The notes below the pieces were generated by a model. The model made no database searches and was not told the DNA's origin. It saw nothing but the letters and a program-made list of their open reading frames with translations. Shown in pieces: positions 9,935 through 21,143 of a stretch of DNA of 64,000 nucleotides; the first letter of the stretch is position 1; each line of letters begins with the position of its first letter. This DNA comes from Botryotinia globosa (lineage: Eukaryota; Ascomycota; Leotiomycetes; Helotiales; Sclerotiniaceae): NCBI GenBank assembly GCA_014898425.1, contig RCSZ01000009.1, forward strand, positions 1,612,001 through 1,676,000. Direction: 5' to 3'. A program made the position numbers and the translations under genes.

Positions 9935-11500
9935 GGTGTAGTTAGATTGATCGTGTACCAAGAGGTGGGATGGGATTAGGTCGAATTGAGTGCCGGCAGA
10001 AAAAGATAACCCCAAAGAAATTGATTAATGGATAAAAGCGATCTTGTTTTTGCCTACTTCAAGAAAAAGTAGAGGCGGCAACGGACAGTGCTAGAAGATA
10101 GTTACCGTCAGATCGTGAGCGAAGTGAAATTTCCGAGATAATATGGGCGATGTCGTAGTATATACAACACCTAGAAGATTGTGGAAGGTCGGAATTTCCA
10201 ATCCAAATATCGTCTTTGTGACTGGAGAGCAAAGCAAATTGAAAGCAAGATCGACATTCGTAGGAGGTGTGGAAGTTGAAGAAAGAAGATATGATCACAA
10301 TGTTGAATGCGATACTTAAATACTACTCTCTCCGAAACTAAGCGAGACAATGAGAGTAAAGGTGAGTTCGAGATCCGACTAAATTCACTTGAACAGCTAC
10401 CTACATCATAGTTGTGTGAAACTGAAGCAGATAGGCTCGAGACATACTATGAAATTTTATACCAAAGGCAATGATGTGCATTGAGTATATTTTGCCAAAC
10501 TCTTGATTAGTTCAGTCTGCAGTTCGACAATCAGAACCTTTCAATGTCTAATCTTATTAAATGATTCGAATGATTTGAAATGTCGAATACGCTTTGAACA
10601 ATGCACTACTTCCAAACATTGAGAGTTCACACCCAGTCTACCAGTTTGGAGCATCTCTGACAAGTATTGGAGTCAGAATCGACCCCTTGGGAAGGTTGCT
10701 CTGAATATATACGTTGAAACATATATTTTTGGCCATTGAAACCTCTGACGTTCGCTCTGATGGATTAATTGATAATGGAAACCATGCGATTCTACTTATT
10801 AAAGCACAAGTAGAGAGGATGAATATCAGCCTCATTCACTCCAGCAAAGAGGTCCACGCTAGAAGAGTGGTTACCTCTGTCAACCTAAAGATGAGTCGAA
10901 CTCGAGATACCAATATTGATTACCCTGTAAAAGGGAGGAGGAAATTTGTGAATTGGAAAAGGATTCGATGCTTGCTGCCCATACAAAAATCGCTTTCCGA
11001 TGGCTAGTCCGAACGATTGCAGCGGATGCCCTCTTGTTGGTGGAGAAATCACTACCTCACCACCTCCTTCGTGATCACTCTATAGAGCCTGGAAGCATCT
11101 AGACTACTGTAATCGACGACGTAATTGTCACTGACAACTTTGCCAATGGGGGAAGTTTGTTTCGTACTAAACATGCCGGATTTGGGACTAAGTTGACGCG
11201 CATTCGAGATATTGCGCTCCACGCTCATTGGGTCACAGCAAGGCATCGTCGCAGACTAACTGGAATTAGTGACCATTCAATGAACAAGTTCCTTCATCCG
11301 AAAGCCCATGGCTTCAAAAATGATAGTCTTAGTTCAATTTTGAAAGTTTTGTTGTTAAACTATTGATGCGAAGATAGCCCATAGATCAAATCGCTTCGCG
11401 AAACTTTCACCGAGCTTCGACTCTCAAGACTTGCGACTATCACCACAACAACCCCCACCCGAGCTGTCCCATAAACAAACTACCACAGATCGTACCAACC
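9935..11500. other. 1.6-kb intergenic region upstream of copy C and of the Tat-SF1-like gene
   Basis: The region holds the upstream sequence of copy C, including a 15-bp word at 10364-10378 shared with copy A, and the 5' leader of the next gene. A minus-strand ATG frame at 11246-11052 (64 codons) could be a small protein, but nothing supports it. I see nothing else. Confidence 0.35.
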
Positions 11501-12822
11501 ATGGAGCAAAGACAAAATATCGAAGGCGCAACTGCTCCATTTCCTACCAATCCCGAAGAATTCGATTCCGACGATCGCATATCTTTTTCGAAGCTCGACC
11601 AGAAATACCTACTTGTGCAAGACGATGGCACAGAATTCGAATTCGATGATGCGATCAAACGATGGATACCGGTGTTAGATGAGGCTTTATTGGAAGAACA
11701 GCAGAAAGCATATAAAGTATCTGGAGTAGATGAGAGTGAGCCGGTTGATGCTATAAAGAGGAAAAGGAAGCAGGAGTATGTCAATGGCGAGGATGTAAGT
11801 CAATTTTAGGCTTCATATTCGAGATATATTTGTGATTGTGCACCCGTTCTACCAGCATTTTACAGCGTTTTATATCTACTTATCATAGTTTGGTATGCGA
11901 TACCTAGCTGGAGCTTATGCAATTATCTGTATCTCTTTTTTCATTCATTATCTTCGATGCTGAGTCTACCTAGGAGGGTGGCCGAATTGTGAAAGCCCCA
12001 AAGAAAACCAAAAAACCTCTACCACCACGAGCAAACACCGCAGTTTATGTTACTGGTCTGCCATCCGATGTTACTGTTGAGGAAGTTCACGAAGTCTTTT
12101 CACGAAAGTGCGGTGTTATCGCCGAAGAAATCGACAGTGGAAAACCGAGAATTAAACTTTATACAGACGAGAAAGGAGAATTCAAGGGCGATGCTCTTAT
12201 CGTATTTTTCAAGGCACCATCTGTGCAGATGGCTATAATGTTACTGGATGATACGGATTTTAGGATAGATGGAGGCACATCTAAAGAGAGAATCAAGATG
12301 CGGGTTCAGGCTGCAGAGGCGAGCTACAAGAAGGTTCAACAAACAGACGCAGATGGAAATGAGAAAGAGAAACCTAAGACCAGTATGAAGGACAAGCAGA
12401 AGATTATCAAAAAGACGCAGAAATTAGATGCGCGACTGGCAGATTGGAGCGATGACGAGCCATCGGCCCTTGTGGAAACTAGCTCGAAGTGGGATAAAGT
12501 CGTTATATTGAAACATATGTTCACTTTGAAGGAGTTAGAAGAAGATCCAGCTGCAATGTTGGATATCAAAGAAGATATTCGAGATGAGTGTGGCAAGCTC
12601 GGCGAGGTAACGAATGTGGTTCTATACGATTTGGAGGAAGACGGAGTTGCAAGTGTAAGATTTGCAAACGTGGAATCAGCGAAAGCATGCGTTAAGTTGA
12701 TGAATGGGCGAAAATTCGATGGCCAAGAGGTCGAAGCTTATATTACGGATGGAAAGGAGCATTTCAAAAAATCGAAGAAGAAAGCAGATGATGAGGATCA
12801 TGGAGAGTCAGAATCAGACTGA
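11501..12822 (+). CDS. Tat-SF1/CUS2-type U2 snRNP splicing factor (380 aa)
   Basis: The predicted protein has two RNA-recognition modules, as in human HTATSF1 and yeast Cus2, which act with the U2 snRNP/SF3b during prespliceosome formation. Exon 1 is 11501-11794 and exon 2 is 11974-12822. The 179-nt intron has GTAAGT and a CTACCTAG end. RRM1 begins near residue 120 with AVYVTGLPSD. A second, UHM-like RRM near residues 265-350 has the late segment ASVRFANVESAKACVKLMNG. A Lys/Glu-rich linker lies between them, and the C-terminus is acidic and lysine-rich, as in the family. The N-terminal part KRWIPVLDE matches the conserved W-containing segment. It should be nuclear. Confidence 0.88.
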
Positions 12823-13283
12823 TCAGGCTGGAAGTGAGAAGCATAGGTAAATCGAGTATGATTATTCTAGTGAGATAACGCTCATGATATTGGCTACCAG
12901 GATTGGTATTGATATAAACAGAATTTGGTATGAACAGAGAGTTGGATGCAGATTTATATTAATACTAATGATATCTTACTTGACCAATATCTTCTTATCC
13001 GACTTGCAAACGCTCTCGACTTTTCTATCAGAAATTCATCCCAAGCTTCCGGAGCTTCCCCTGTTCCCGTCGTAGCCGTTCTTCTAGAATAACCCCTAAC
13101 TGCCCTGCCACCGGCTGCCAGCTATCACTGGTGAACCCGATTGGTTACCAGATCCACATTAAATCTTCGTACCTGGCTTGCGAAATTATCAAATTTATTG
13201 CCAGACCGACATAAGGATAAACACTCCTTTTTATTCTTCACAAGAAGTGAAACATCCATTCTATTAATTCACAAATTCTCATC
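12823..13283. other. Intergenic region before ERG2
   Basis: The 3' flank of the splicing-factor gene and the ERG2 promoter lie here. A short frame at 12884-13075 has no support. No other signal is seen. Confidence 0.35.
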
Positions 13284-14058
13284 ATGAAGCTCCTCACCTA
13301 CGGAGCCATCTTTGGTCTCCTCACTGCTCTCTACTACTTTCTAGATGCACGTCTTGAGTCCTTCTACATCTTTACGCCGGCTCAACTTCATGATCTCTCC
13401 CAGCGCGCCATTGGTGCTCATGGTAATGACACCGCTCAGGTTGTGAAGTTCATTGTGGATGAATTGAGTGAGAAGCATCCCGGTGGCTATATCAATTTGG
13501 ATCAGGAATGGATTTTCAATAATGCTGGCGGGGCTATGGGTGCTATGTATATTATTCATGCTAGTAAGTTCCCAATGAGGTCACGGGTCTCAGGTCGGGA
13601 TCGTTGGGAGAGACGAGTGTGCTAATTCGCTTTATAGGTATTACGGAATATTTGATTATTTTTGGTCTGTTCACCAATGGGTAGATTCAGAGTCCGAGGG
13701 AGAATACTGACTGTGCATAGGAACTACAATCGGTACTGAAGGACATACCGGCCGTCATACAGCCGATGATTATTTCCACATCATTCACGGAACTCAACTC
13801 GCCTATACCCCTGGAGACTTTGAACCTGAAGTCTATCCCCAAGGAAGTGTTCACCATCTTCGTCGTGGTACCGTTAAGCAGTATAAGATGGATGCGGCTT
13901 GTTTCGCTCTCGAGTATGCTAGAGGTTGGATCCCACCTATGTTGGGTTTTGGATTTGCCGATGGTCTTACCAGTACTTTGGACTTCCCAACTTTGTGGAG
14001 AACGACTTGGGTCACTGGTAGAGAAATGGTTTTGAACCTCGCCAGATTCAAGCTGTAA
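13284..14058 (+). CDS. ERG2: C-8 sterol isomerase
   Basis: This enzyme shifts the sterol double bond from C8 to C7 in ergosterol synthesis at the ER membrane, and is a morpholine fungicide target. Exons are 13284-13563, 13638-13664 (27 nt) and 13721-14058, giving 214 residues. Introns are GTAAGT...TATAG and GTCTGT...CATAG. The tiny middle exon restores a continuous ERG2/sigma-1 fold sequence, TTIGTEGHTGRHTADDYF, which is followed by the conserved EVYPQGSVHHL. An N-terminal hydrophobic helix (residues 4-20) fits the membrane anchor. The length is normal for fungal ERG2. The middle exon is inferred from frame and similarity. Confidence 0.95.
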
Positions 14059-14363
14059 AAAGCTTTGTTTCCATTTGGAGCACTATTTGAAGGTTATTCA
14101 AGATGAAAGGATAATTTATAGAGCTCTTGTGAGCAAGTACATAGCACTTCTTTGTCTGTAGATACCTACCTATATCTTGTAATAATTTGACACGCTGGTC
14201 ATGAATTAACATGATCAAGCATAGCGTCTTTTGGAAATAGTTTCACCTACTACATTTATTCTGCAACTTTCGTGATAATCTTCGGCTTATTGAAGAGCCA
14301 TGTATTATCAATCAAAGTTGTATATGTCCACTCCATACTTCCCGTAGAAACTCCTCACAACAT
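14059..14363. other. Convergent 3' region ERG2 / Fyv6-like gene
   Basis: A 305-nt spacer between convergent genes. I see only AT-rich 3' UTR-like sequence. Confidence 0.35.
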
Positions 14364-15183
14364 TCAGTCAGAATCCTCGTCAGATCCATAATCTACCAGT
14401 CCTAGTCCTTTGTTGGATGGGGGAGGTGATGGCTTTTTGGCTGCCACAGGCTTGGGTGCTACCTTTGCAGGCTTTGAGTCCGAGATTTTGGCTGAATCTT
14501 TGGAAGCCGGTGGCTTAGTACTCGTTGCAATTGAGTCAGAATCGTCTTTCGCAGGGTTCGTTGACAGTTCTTTGGTAGATGTGGAGGATGAAGCTTGTTC
14601 TGCGGAAGATGAAGCTCTCCTAACTTTGACTCCTTTCAGTACTTCCTTATCCTTCGTACGCTTGCGCTTTCGACCCGTAGTGCCCCATTCATCCTCCCGC
14701 ACCGGCGAACCATCTTGTGTTTGTGCTCCATCATCATCTGCTGCTCTCGCCTTCTTGTCTGCATCTTCTTGTTGTTTTCTAAATAGCTCGAGCCCCTCCG
14801 CAGTTTCTTTTCGCACTCTATCTTCTTCAGCCCTCGTACTTTCTAGTACAGAATCCAAGAACTCGATTTCATCTTCATCTAATGATCGGAATTGATTCTT
14901 GAGTTTATTGGCTTCTTCGAATGCATCTTGTTTGGCAGCTGGTTTATTCAACGCACCCCTAAGTGATCAGCCTAAGAAATCAACGCGTGGGCGGGCGCAA
15001 GGACCCTAGATGTGTACCTTTATTTGCTTCTAAGATCTCGAACAAGCTCTTTCCATCTTGTTGTCTAGCTTCAATAGCTTTTCGTTGTCTATTAGCCTCG
15101 ATTTCTTGTTGAGCGGCTAACCATTCATCACTGCGCTCAGTTGGAGCATCTGCAGTACCACCTGATACAAATCCGGAGGACAT
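14364..15183 (-). CDS. FAM192A/Fyv6 N-terminal domain nuclear protein (246 aa)
   Basis: The N-terminal half matches the FAM192A (PIP30) / Fyv6 domain. Yeast Fyv6 is a second-step splicing factor, and human PIP30 binds the PA28-gamma proteasome activator. Exon 1 (15183-15018) encodes MSSGFVSGG through LFEILEANK. The intron is 15017-14939 (GTACAC...CCAG). Exon 2 (14938-14364) resumes with AAKQDAFEEANKLKNQF. This join gives the expected family sequence, which nearer acceptors do not. The stretch LDEDEIEFLDSVLE is the domain hallmark. The C-terminal half is Lys/Ser/Pro/Ala-rich low complexity, ending with a short acidic tail (DYGSDEDSD). A more upstream in-frame ATG at 15207 is possible. Confidence 0.82.
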
Positions 15184-16000
15184 TGCGGTTTTTGATTGTA
15201 TGCGCACGAATGGTACAGAGGCGTTTAGTTTCTAGTTTCTAGTTTCTAGTTTCTAAGATTCGTGAGATTGCGCCGACAAGGTTTCTCGACATAACATCAC
15301 GTGTGTTACGCTCCGACTCCCCGCCTTCTCCCCCGCTACGCTACGGAGCAATTTCGCACATTGAGACGGAACTCTACCAAATTTTGAATTGATTCAGATT
15401 AGAGAGGTTCTAGAAGTCGATATAGCATTTAGGCTAAAGTGTTTACTCCAATCCAAGCTGGATCCATCTTTAGTCATACAAATACTGAACTGAACAGTAT
15501 CCAATATTTGCCTCTCAAATATGTCTGTCAATTGGGAAGGGTTTTCAAGGTATGATGGGGAATTCTGACGTAGGAAATTACTAACCGTTACATAGGATGA
15601 TAGGAATAATCTCAAACGACATTGTGAAACGTGATTGGTGCGCATGTCAATCTTTCTTCGGTTCAGAGCCTGAAGTGGGATTGCCCCTCCATACTCCACC
15701 CTGCGACAGAGAACCTTCTAAGTTCTACCAGAGCCCCCCTCATTGTGCAGCGGATTATCTTTGAATTTCACGTATCGGCAGGTTGAACTTCTTCATATGG
15801 AATAGAGATAACCCGGAGGTAAAGTATTTTGTGGAAATTCTATAGGTTGTCGTCATCCGGTATCAAATAATCCTCATGCATGGCTTTCTGGGTCAAGTAA
15901 AGGTATAAGTATTCACTTTGTCCTCGCGACTGATCGTCCTTCCTCTCTTATTCCTTCTATTTCACACTCAAAACATCTAACAAACTTACAACCCGTCAAA
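15184..16000. other. Divergent intergenic region
   Basis: The 0.8-kb spacer between divergent genes holds a 7-bp tandem repeat (15226-15253) and otherwise no gene-like frame. A minus frame at 15394-15699 is unsupported. Confidence 0.35.
15226..15253. repeat. (TAGTTTC)4 tandem repeat
   Basis: Four perfect 7-bp copies lie about 45 nt upstream of the start of the Fyv6-like gene, inside its probable leader or promoter. Confidence 0.9.
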
Positions 16001-17135
16001 ATGTCTGCAAATAACGTTACCTCGTAAGTTCTTCCACTTCGACCCCTTGATAGGAATTCACGTCAAAAGCAGAAGTCTGCGCAGACTGGCGACTGTCACA
16101 TCCCATTTCAAACCAATTCGTAACATTAGCTCACACACTATTCCTCTATCCAGAAAGACCTTCAGCCTCAACACTGGTGCTAAGATTCCAGCTATTGGTC
16201 TCGGCACATGGCAATCACCACCAGGTGAAGTTGAGAAAGCTGTAGAGATTGCCCTTCGCAAAGGTTACAGACACATTGATACAGCTGTAAGTCGATGAAC
16301 ATATTGTGGCATCAGATCGAATTCTGACAGATCATTAGCTTGCATACGGAAACGAATCAGAAGTTGGTCAAGGTATCAAGGCGTCCGGTGTCCCAAGAGA
16401 AGAGATTTGGCTTACTACCAAACTCGACAACCCATGGCACAAGAGAGTTCAGGAAGGTATTGATTCTTCCTTGAAGTCTCTTGGTACCGATTATGTCGAC
16501 TTATACCTCATGCATTGGCCATCATCCACCGACCCAGATGACTTGAAGAAGCACTACCCAGATTGGGACTTCATCAAGACATGGCACGAAATGCAAAAGC
16601 TCCCTGCCACTGGCAAAGTAAAGAACATTGGTGTATCGAACTTTGGTATTAGAAACTTAGAGAAGCTCCTCAGCGACCCAGGAACCACCGTATGTCCAAG
16701 CTCAGATATTTGTCTATTATTCACTCATTCTAATTTATCATATAGATTGTCCCAGCCGTCAACCAAATCGAGCTCCACCCAAACAACCCATCACCAAAGC
16801 TCGTTGCATACAACACATCAAAGGGTATCCACAGCACCGGTTACTCTTGTCTCGGTAGCACAAACTCGCCTTTGTACAAGGACCAGACCTTATTGTCTCT
16901 CGCCGAAGCAAAGGGCAAGACTCCACAACAAGTACTTCTTGCCTGGGGTATTCAAAAGGGATGGTCTGTCATTCCAAAATCTGTCAACAAGGAACGTGTT
17001 GAGAAGAACTACGAGCTTGATGGTTGGGAATTGACCAGCGAGGAAGTTGAGAAATTAGACAACCTGAAAGATAGATTCAAGGTCTGTGGAGATGCTTGGT
17101 TACCTATCAAGGTTTTCTTCGGCGATGATGAGTAA
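16001..17135 (+). CDS. Aldo/keto reductase (298 aa)
   Basis: This is a cytosolic NADPH-dependent aldo/keto reductase of the glycerol dehydrogenase / D-xylose reductase-like group. Exons are 16001-16023, 16154-16286, 16339-16689 and 16746-17135, with introns GTAAGT...CCAG, GTAAGT...TTAG and GTATGT...ATAG. The (alpha/beta)8 catalytic tetrad is visible: Asp50 (HIDTA), Tyr55 (LAYGNE), Lys80 (TTKL) and His111 (LMHWPS). The nucleotide-binding end [13 protein letters not shown] is present near the C-terminus. Exon 1 is only 23 nt (MSANNVTS). The gene is related to but distinct from the second reductase at 32.8-34.0 kb. The substrate cannot be assigned. Confidence 0.92.
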
Positions 17136-17548
17136 AGGGTTTAATTGTATATAATTTAGAGATACCATGAAGTAATTGAATATAGAGCTTCTCATGACCA
17201 TTCGTACTTTGTACTTTTGAAAACATGTCTTGCAATGACCTGTCATCGTTACCCGTATTGACTCTAGACTTTGGGTTGAATCATGTATATTACGCTATGA
17301 ATAGATAGATGCATTTGAAATTTCTGGATGATTTGCTATCGTGAAACAAATGATCAATTGATGGTCTTCAAAGAGAGGTTGGGGATACTGTACTATGATA
17401 AAGAAGCAAGTTGCATCATAGCCTCGGTAAAACAAATTCCATCCCCAAGCTCCTTCATCCACAATTGAGCATCATCAACTTGAGTCTACTCAATATGCAT
17501 ATCCCGAGAACATCATTATAGCCCTTTTGTAGGGGCTTCTCAATCATT
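17136..17548. other. Intergenic region before the HIT gene
   Basis: This holds 3' UTR and promoter sequence, with nothing further recognised. Confidence 0.35.
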
Positions 17549-18181
17549 ATGACTTGTCCGTTTTGCAGCATAGCATCCAATTACCCACCATCCTCATCTC
17601 TCGCAAACCCAGATCTTACCACTCCATCCGCGTTCGTAGTCCTCAGCACACCTCAGTGCATGGCATTTCTCGATATTATGCCCCTTTCCCCCGGACATTT
17701 ACTAGTCACAACTCGTAATCACAACGAAAAATTATCGGACGTGAGTGAAGAAGAAGCGCGAGAGTTGGGCGAATGGCTCCCGAGACTATCTCGAGTATTA
17801 GCTAAGGTCACCGGTGTGTGGGACTGGAATATTGTTCAAAACAACGGTGAGTTACCCCGGGATTCGTGTCTTGGAAGTTCCGCCGCATCTAGGGTTGTAG
17901 CTAGGTCTATTCTAGATATCTGGTGGAACAATGGAATGGAGAAATCGTTGCTAATGATGGCGATAAATATAGGAGCTGCTGCAGCGCAAGTGGTACCGCA
18001 TGTACATTTTCACATTATCCCGAGACCGGGGCTAACTCCCGAGTTACGCAATCGATCTTTTACGATGTTTGGGAGAGGGCAGAGGAGCGAATTGGATGAA
18101 GATGAAGCTAAGGTTTTAGCGGCGCTGTTGAGGGAGGAGTTGGGAAGAGAGATGGAGGGGGTTGGGAAGGGCAAACTGTAG
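17549..18181 (+). CDS. HIT-family nucleotide hydrolase (168 aa)
   Basis: HIT proteins hydrolyse nucleoside phosphoramidates or dinucleotides. Exon 1 is 17549-17846 and exon 2 is 17973-18181. The 126-nt intron (GTGAGT...TATAG) keeps the frame if unspliced, but would add about 42 residues that break the fold. The start is CPFCSIAS, with a CxxC pair near residues 3-6. The conserved LDIMPLSPGHLLV precedes the catalytic histidine triad HVHFHIIP (His109, His111, His113). The C-terminal segment LREELGREME is helical. The protein should be cytosolic or nuclear. It is closer to the HNT1/HINT branch than to FHIT, by general appearance. Confidence 0.9.
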   Translation: MTCPFCSIASNYPPSSSLANPDLTTPSAFVVLSTPQCMAFLDIMPLSPGHLLVTTRNHNEKLSDVSEEEARELGEWLPRLSRVLAKVTGVWDWNIVQNNGELPRDSCLGSSAASRVVARSILDIWWNNGMEKSLLMMAINIGAAAAQVVPHVHFHIIPRPGLTPELRNRSFTMFGRGQRSELDEDEAKVLAALLREELGREMEGVGKGKL

Positions 18182-20284
18182 AAGGCGTTGATTGAATATA
18201 CCAAGCATATATGCGAGATTGAGATAGGAAATTGAGATATCCGTACCTGGGAGCCGTTTGTTAATGTATTAGAGCAAAAGATCGATTGGAGGAGAAAGTA
18301 AATTGTACAATAAGGATGGGACGCACAGGAACGGTATGCATGTACCGGTTTGGCACAATACAAAGGTTCTCCTAGGCTGTGCTGAAGTTTTGGAACGTAC
18401 TTGGATCCCGGGTTATGATAATCGCAATACTTGAGGAGGGTGGTATGAGTAAGACACCGAGTGCACCGAAAAGGGAGCAACTAAGCAGCCACTAGTCAAC
18501 AAGAACAAAGGACAGCTCACGGTACTTAACCATGTCTCTCTTCTCCTTCCAACTATCAAACATCACGGACAAGTGTTCATCAACAATCGATGCATGTCTG
18601 GTCTTTTGAAAGTTTCTTGGACTTGGAAACACTTGGCCCCTCTTGCTATTTCCAAAATGACTTCTATCTTGCACTTGCCTTAGTTTTGCTGACGTTTTCA
18701 TCTGTTAAGTTTCCACACGGTTTATTGTTTATCAATGACTGCATTCTTTTCAGGGGCTCTTGGACACGAACCTGGGCATTGATCTAAAGAGACATTTGAC
18801 ACTTCTCCATCTTCGTACACAGAAGTTCTAGATTCTCTCAACTCATAATCTCAACACATGCGTCTCAGCGGTCTGCAAGCCATTTTTCATCCATATGATT
18901 TCTCCATGTCTGAACTTCTGGTTTTCCTTGCCCACAGAAATTCTCTTGAACCTTGGATTAGACCTCAAAGCATCATTTGACAGATTGAATGATGTTTATT
19001 TGAAGACAGTTTAGAGGATAACACCGCTAATCTGCCCACATTCCAGCTATTCACTGTCGTATTTGTGGCAAAGGAGTCGAGGTTCTCCAGGTTTGGGGAG
19101 TTTCCAAGAACAAAAACATTGGCGAAAGCCAAGAGCTGTGTATATTGTCGGCTCAAGTGTATTATTGTAAAGGAGAATGCTTTGAGATGATTTTGGAAAG
19201 TTATCATGCCCAAGAGTCTTGGGACTGATTCCTTTTCAAATATAGCCAAGTTCCAGGAATGTGGGGAATTAGGAATGGAACACCCGACAAGTCAACAACA
19301 GACGACACCGCTAGATGGACAGTGAATGACAGCTGTTTCTTAAGTTTATTATGATTATGAATCTATCATGGATGTCACTTCAAGCCATCATTCGACCGGG
19401 GTCCTTATTATGCGCATCTGGGCATTGTAGGAAGGTAATTATGTTTGTCATTTCATTTTGAGAGGCATGGAAACATGTTGATATTAAGAAGTCGGTGCGC
19501 CATGTGGGCGTCCACATACCGGACATTCACTCTGAAATCTCATTTGGGTGAAGAATTGGAGACTCAAGAGTCATAAATTCATTCTTCAATAAGACTCATC
19601 AATATCTCCATCAAGGTAGTGGCGAGTATCTGTCTGGGGCCCCAGGTTCCTATGGTGATTTGCACTTTCCTACACCACATGATAAGATGCAGAAAAAGAA
19701 AGAGCAACAAATACTTCAAATATCCATCATTACAATCACAATAATCCCGTACAACTATCAAGCTTCACGGACTGTAAGACATCCGCGTCGGAATCAAGTA
19801 ATACAAATCTCAGAATTCAATACGTCATTAACAGATCCAATCACCACCTGGGCATTCAAATTACTCTCAGATTTCTCTATATTTCCTCCTCAATCTCCCC
19901 CAAAAAGTGAATTGAAGGTCCGATTAAGGTTCCTGCCTCATCTTGTTTTGATATTAAGTCTCGATTGAGTGATATAACCGAGTAATATACTCAAGAGACG
20001 GGACGCTATTATCAAAATCCACGTGGAAATATTTTGGGAATATAAACAAACGTTCAACCGCCTTCTCCTCCTCCTCTTCTTCCAAAAACATTACAATCTT
20101 TCAACCAGACCTTAGATCTCTTTTCTATACCCACAGTCTTTACCAAGCTCTACTTCTAGTGCTTGATACCTAGATATTTTATTTTATTAAAATTCTTCCT
20201 CGTTTCTTTGGACGTGCCATTCACACCTCACATCCTGTCGATTTACCAGAGACACATAACTCAAGTTTTTACAATATCGCCAAG
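18182..20284. other. 2.1-kb intergenic region
   Basis: Only short unsupported frames occur on both strands. The last about 250 nt, with TATAAA at 20039-20044 and a pyrimidine-rich leader, look like the promoter and 5' leader of the CAP-protein gene. I see no RNA gene or transposon. Confidence 0.4.
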
Positions 20285-21143
20285 ATGCGTTTGCAATTTG
20301 CTTTGGCTATGCTATTTGCCTTGACGGTAACAGCATCGCCAATCACTGACTTTCTCAATCGCCTCAAGCGCCAAATCATCCAAACCTACGATGTCACCGA
20401 AGTCATCTATAATTCCAATGGGAAGCCAGTTGCAACAACTATCCTTCATGTCACCACTACCGTCTATCCTTCCACCACATTGGCACCAGTCCCAACTGCG
20501 ACTCCCACAGACTATGTTTCGACTGCTTTGTATCACCACAATATTCATCGCGCCAATCACTCTGTTCCTCTCCTCAAGTGGGACACAAAGCTTGTTGCAT
20601 CCGCTCAAGTTCTTGCTGCAACATGCAAGTGGGGTCACAGCATGTGAGTACTTTTCTGGGTCACCTCTGTCTTACCCGCTCTAACTCTTCTTTAGGAATA
20701 TTAATGGCGGTGGATATGGACAAAACATTGCTGCATACGGTTCCACCAATGCTAAGGCTCTTGGTGCCAACAAGGAGATGGCTGTCGCTGCCACAAACAT
20801 GTGGTACAATGGAGAACAGCCAACCTACCTTCCTTCTTACTATGGTAAGAACAACCCAGATTTGACCACCTTTGAAGATTGGGGTCATTTCACTCAGATG
20901 GTTTGGCTTGGTACCAATTCTGTTGGTTGTGCAACCCAACTTTGTCAACCGATGGACATTTGGCCAAGTATGCCAGCTTGGTATACTGTCTGCAATTATT
21001 CTCCACCAGGTTTGTTCCTCATCTTACTCCTCAATCTATATCTTTTCACTAATGATTCCCCTTCAGGAAATATGGGCGGTCAATACGGCGTCAATGTCTT
21101 CCCGCCCCTTCGTCATCCCTCCGTCAACGTTATCAACGCTTGA
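20285..21143 (+). CDS. Secreted CAP/SCP (PR-1-like, PRY) protein (249 aa)
   Basis: The protein belongs to the CAP superfamily (PR-1, yeast Pry), whose members are secreted and bind sterols or lipids. Exons are 20285-20643, 20696-21009 and 21067-21143, with introns GTGAGT...TTTAG and GTTTGT...TTCAG. A signal peptide is evident in residues 1-18 (MRLQFALAMLFALTVTAS). A Thr/Pro-rich linker follows, then the CAP domain from about residue 80. Family motifs are visible: HNIHRANHSVPLLKWD (motif with His), CKWGHS, GYGQNIA, DWGHFTQMVW and TVCNYSPPGN. Histidine and glutamate pocket residues appear present. Fungal homologues include virulence-associated proteins, but no such role can be read from sequence. 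Confidence 0.93.

Noticed and set aside
11052..11246. 64-codon minus-strand ORF with an ATG upstream of the Tat-SF1-like gene
   Set aside because: Short, no similarity recognised and no supporting context.
14410..14895. 161-codon plus-strand frame antisense to the Fyv6-like gene
   Set aside because: It is the low-complexity shadow of the Ser/Lys-rich coding strand, and the minus-strand protein has a recognised domain.
16047..16153. Presequence-like frame continuous with exon 2 of the first aldo/keto reductase
   Set aside because: It begins at a TTG, has no ATG, and lies in intron 1. Retaining the intron would place a TAA right after exon 1.
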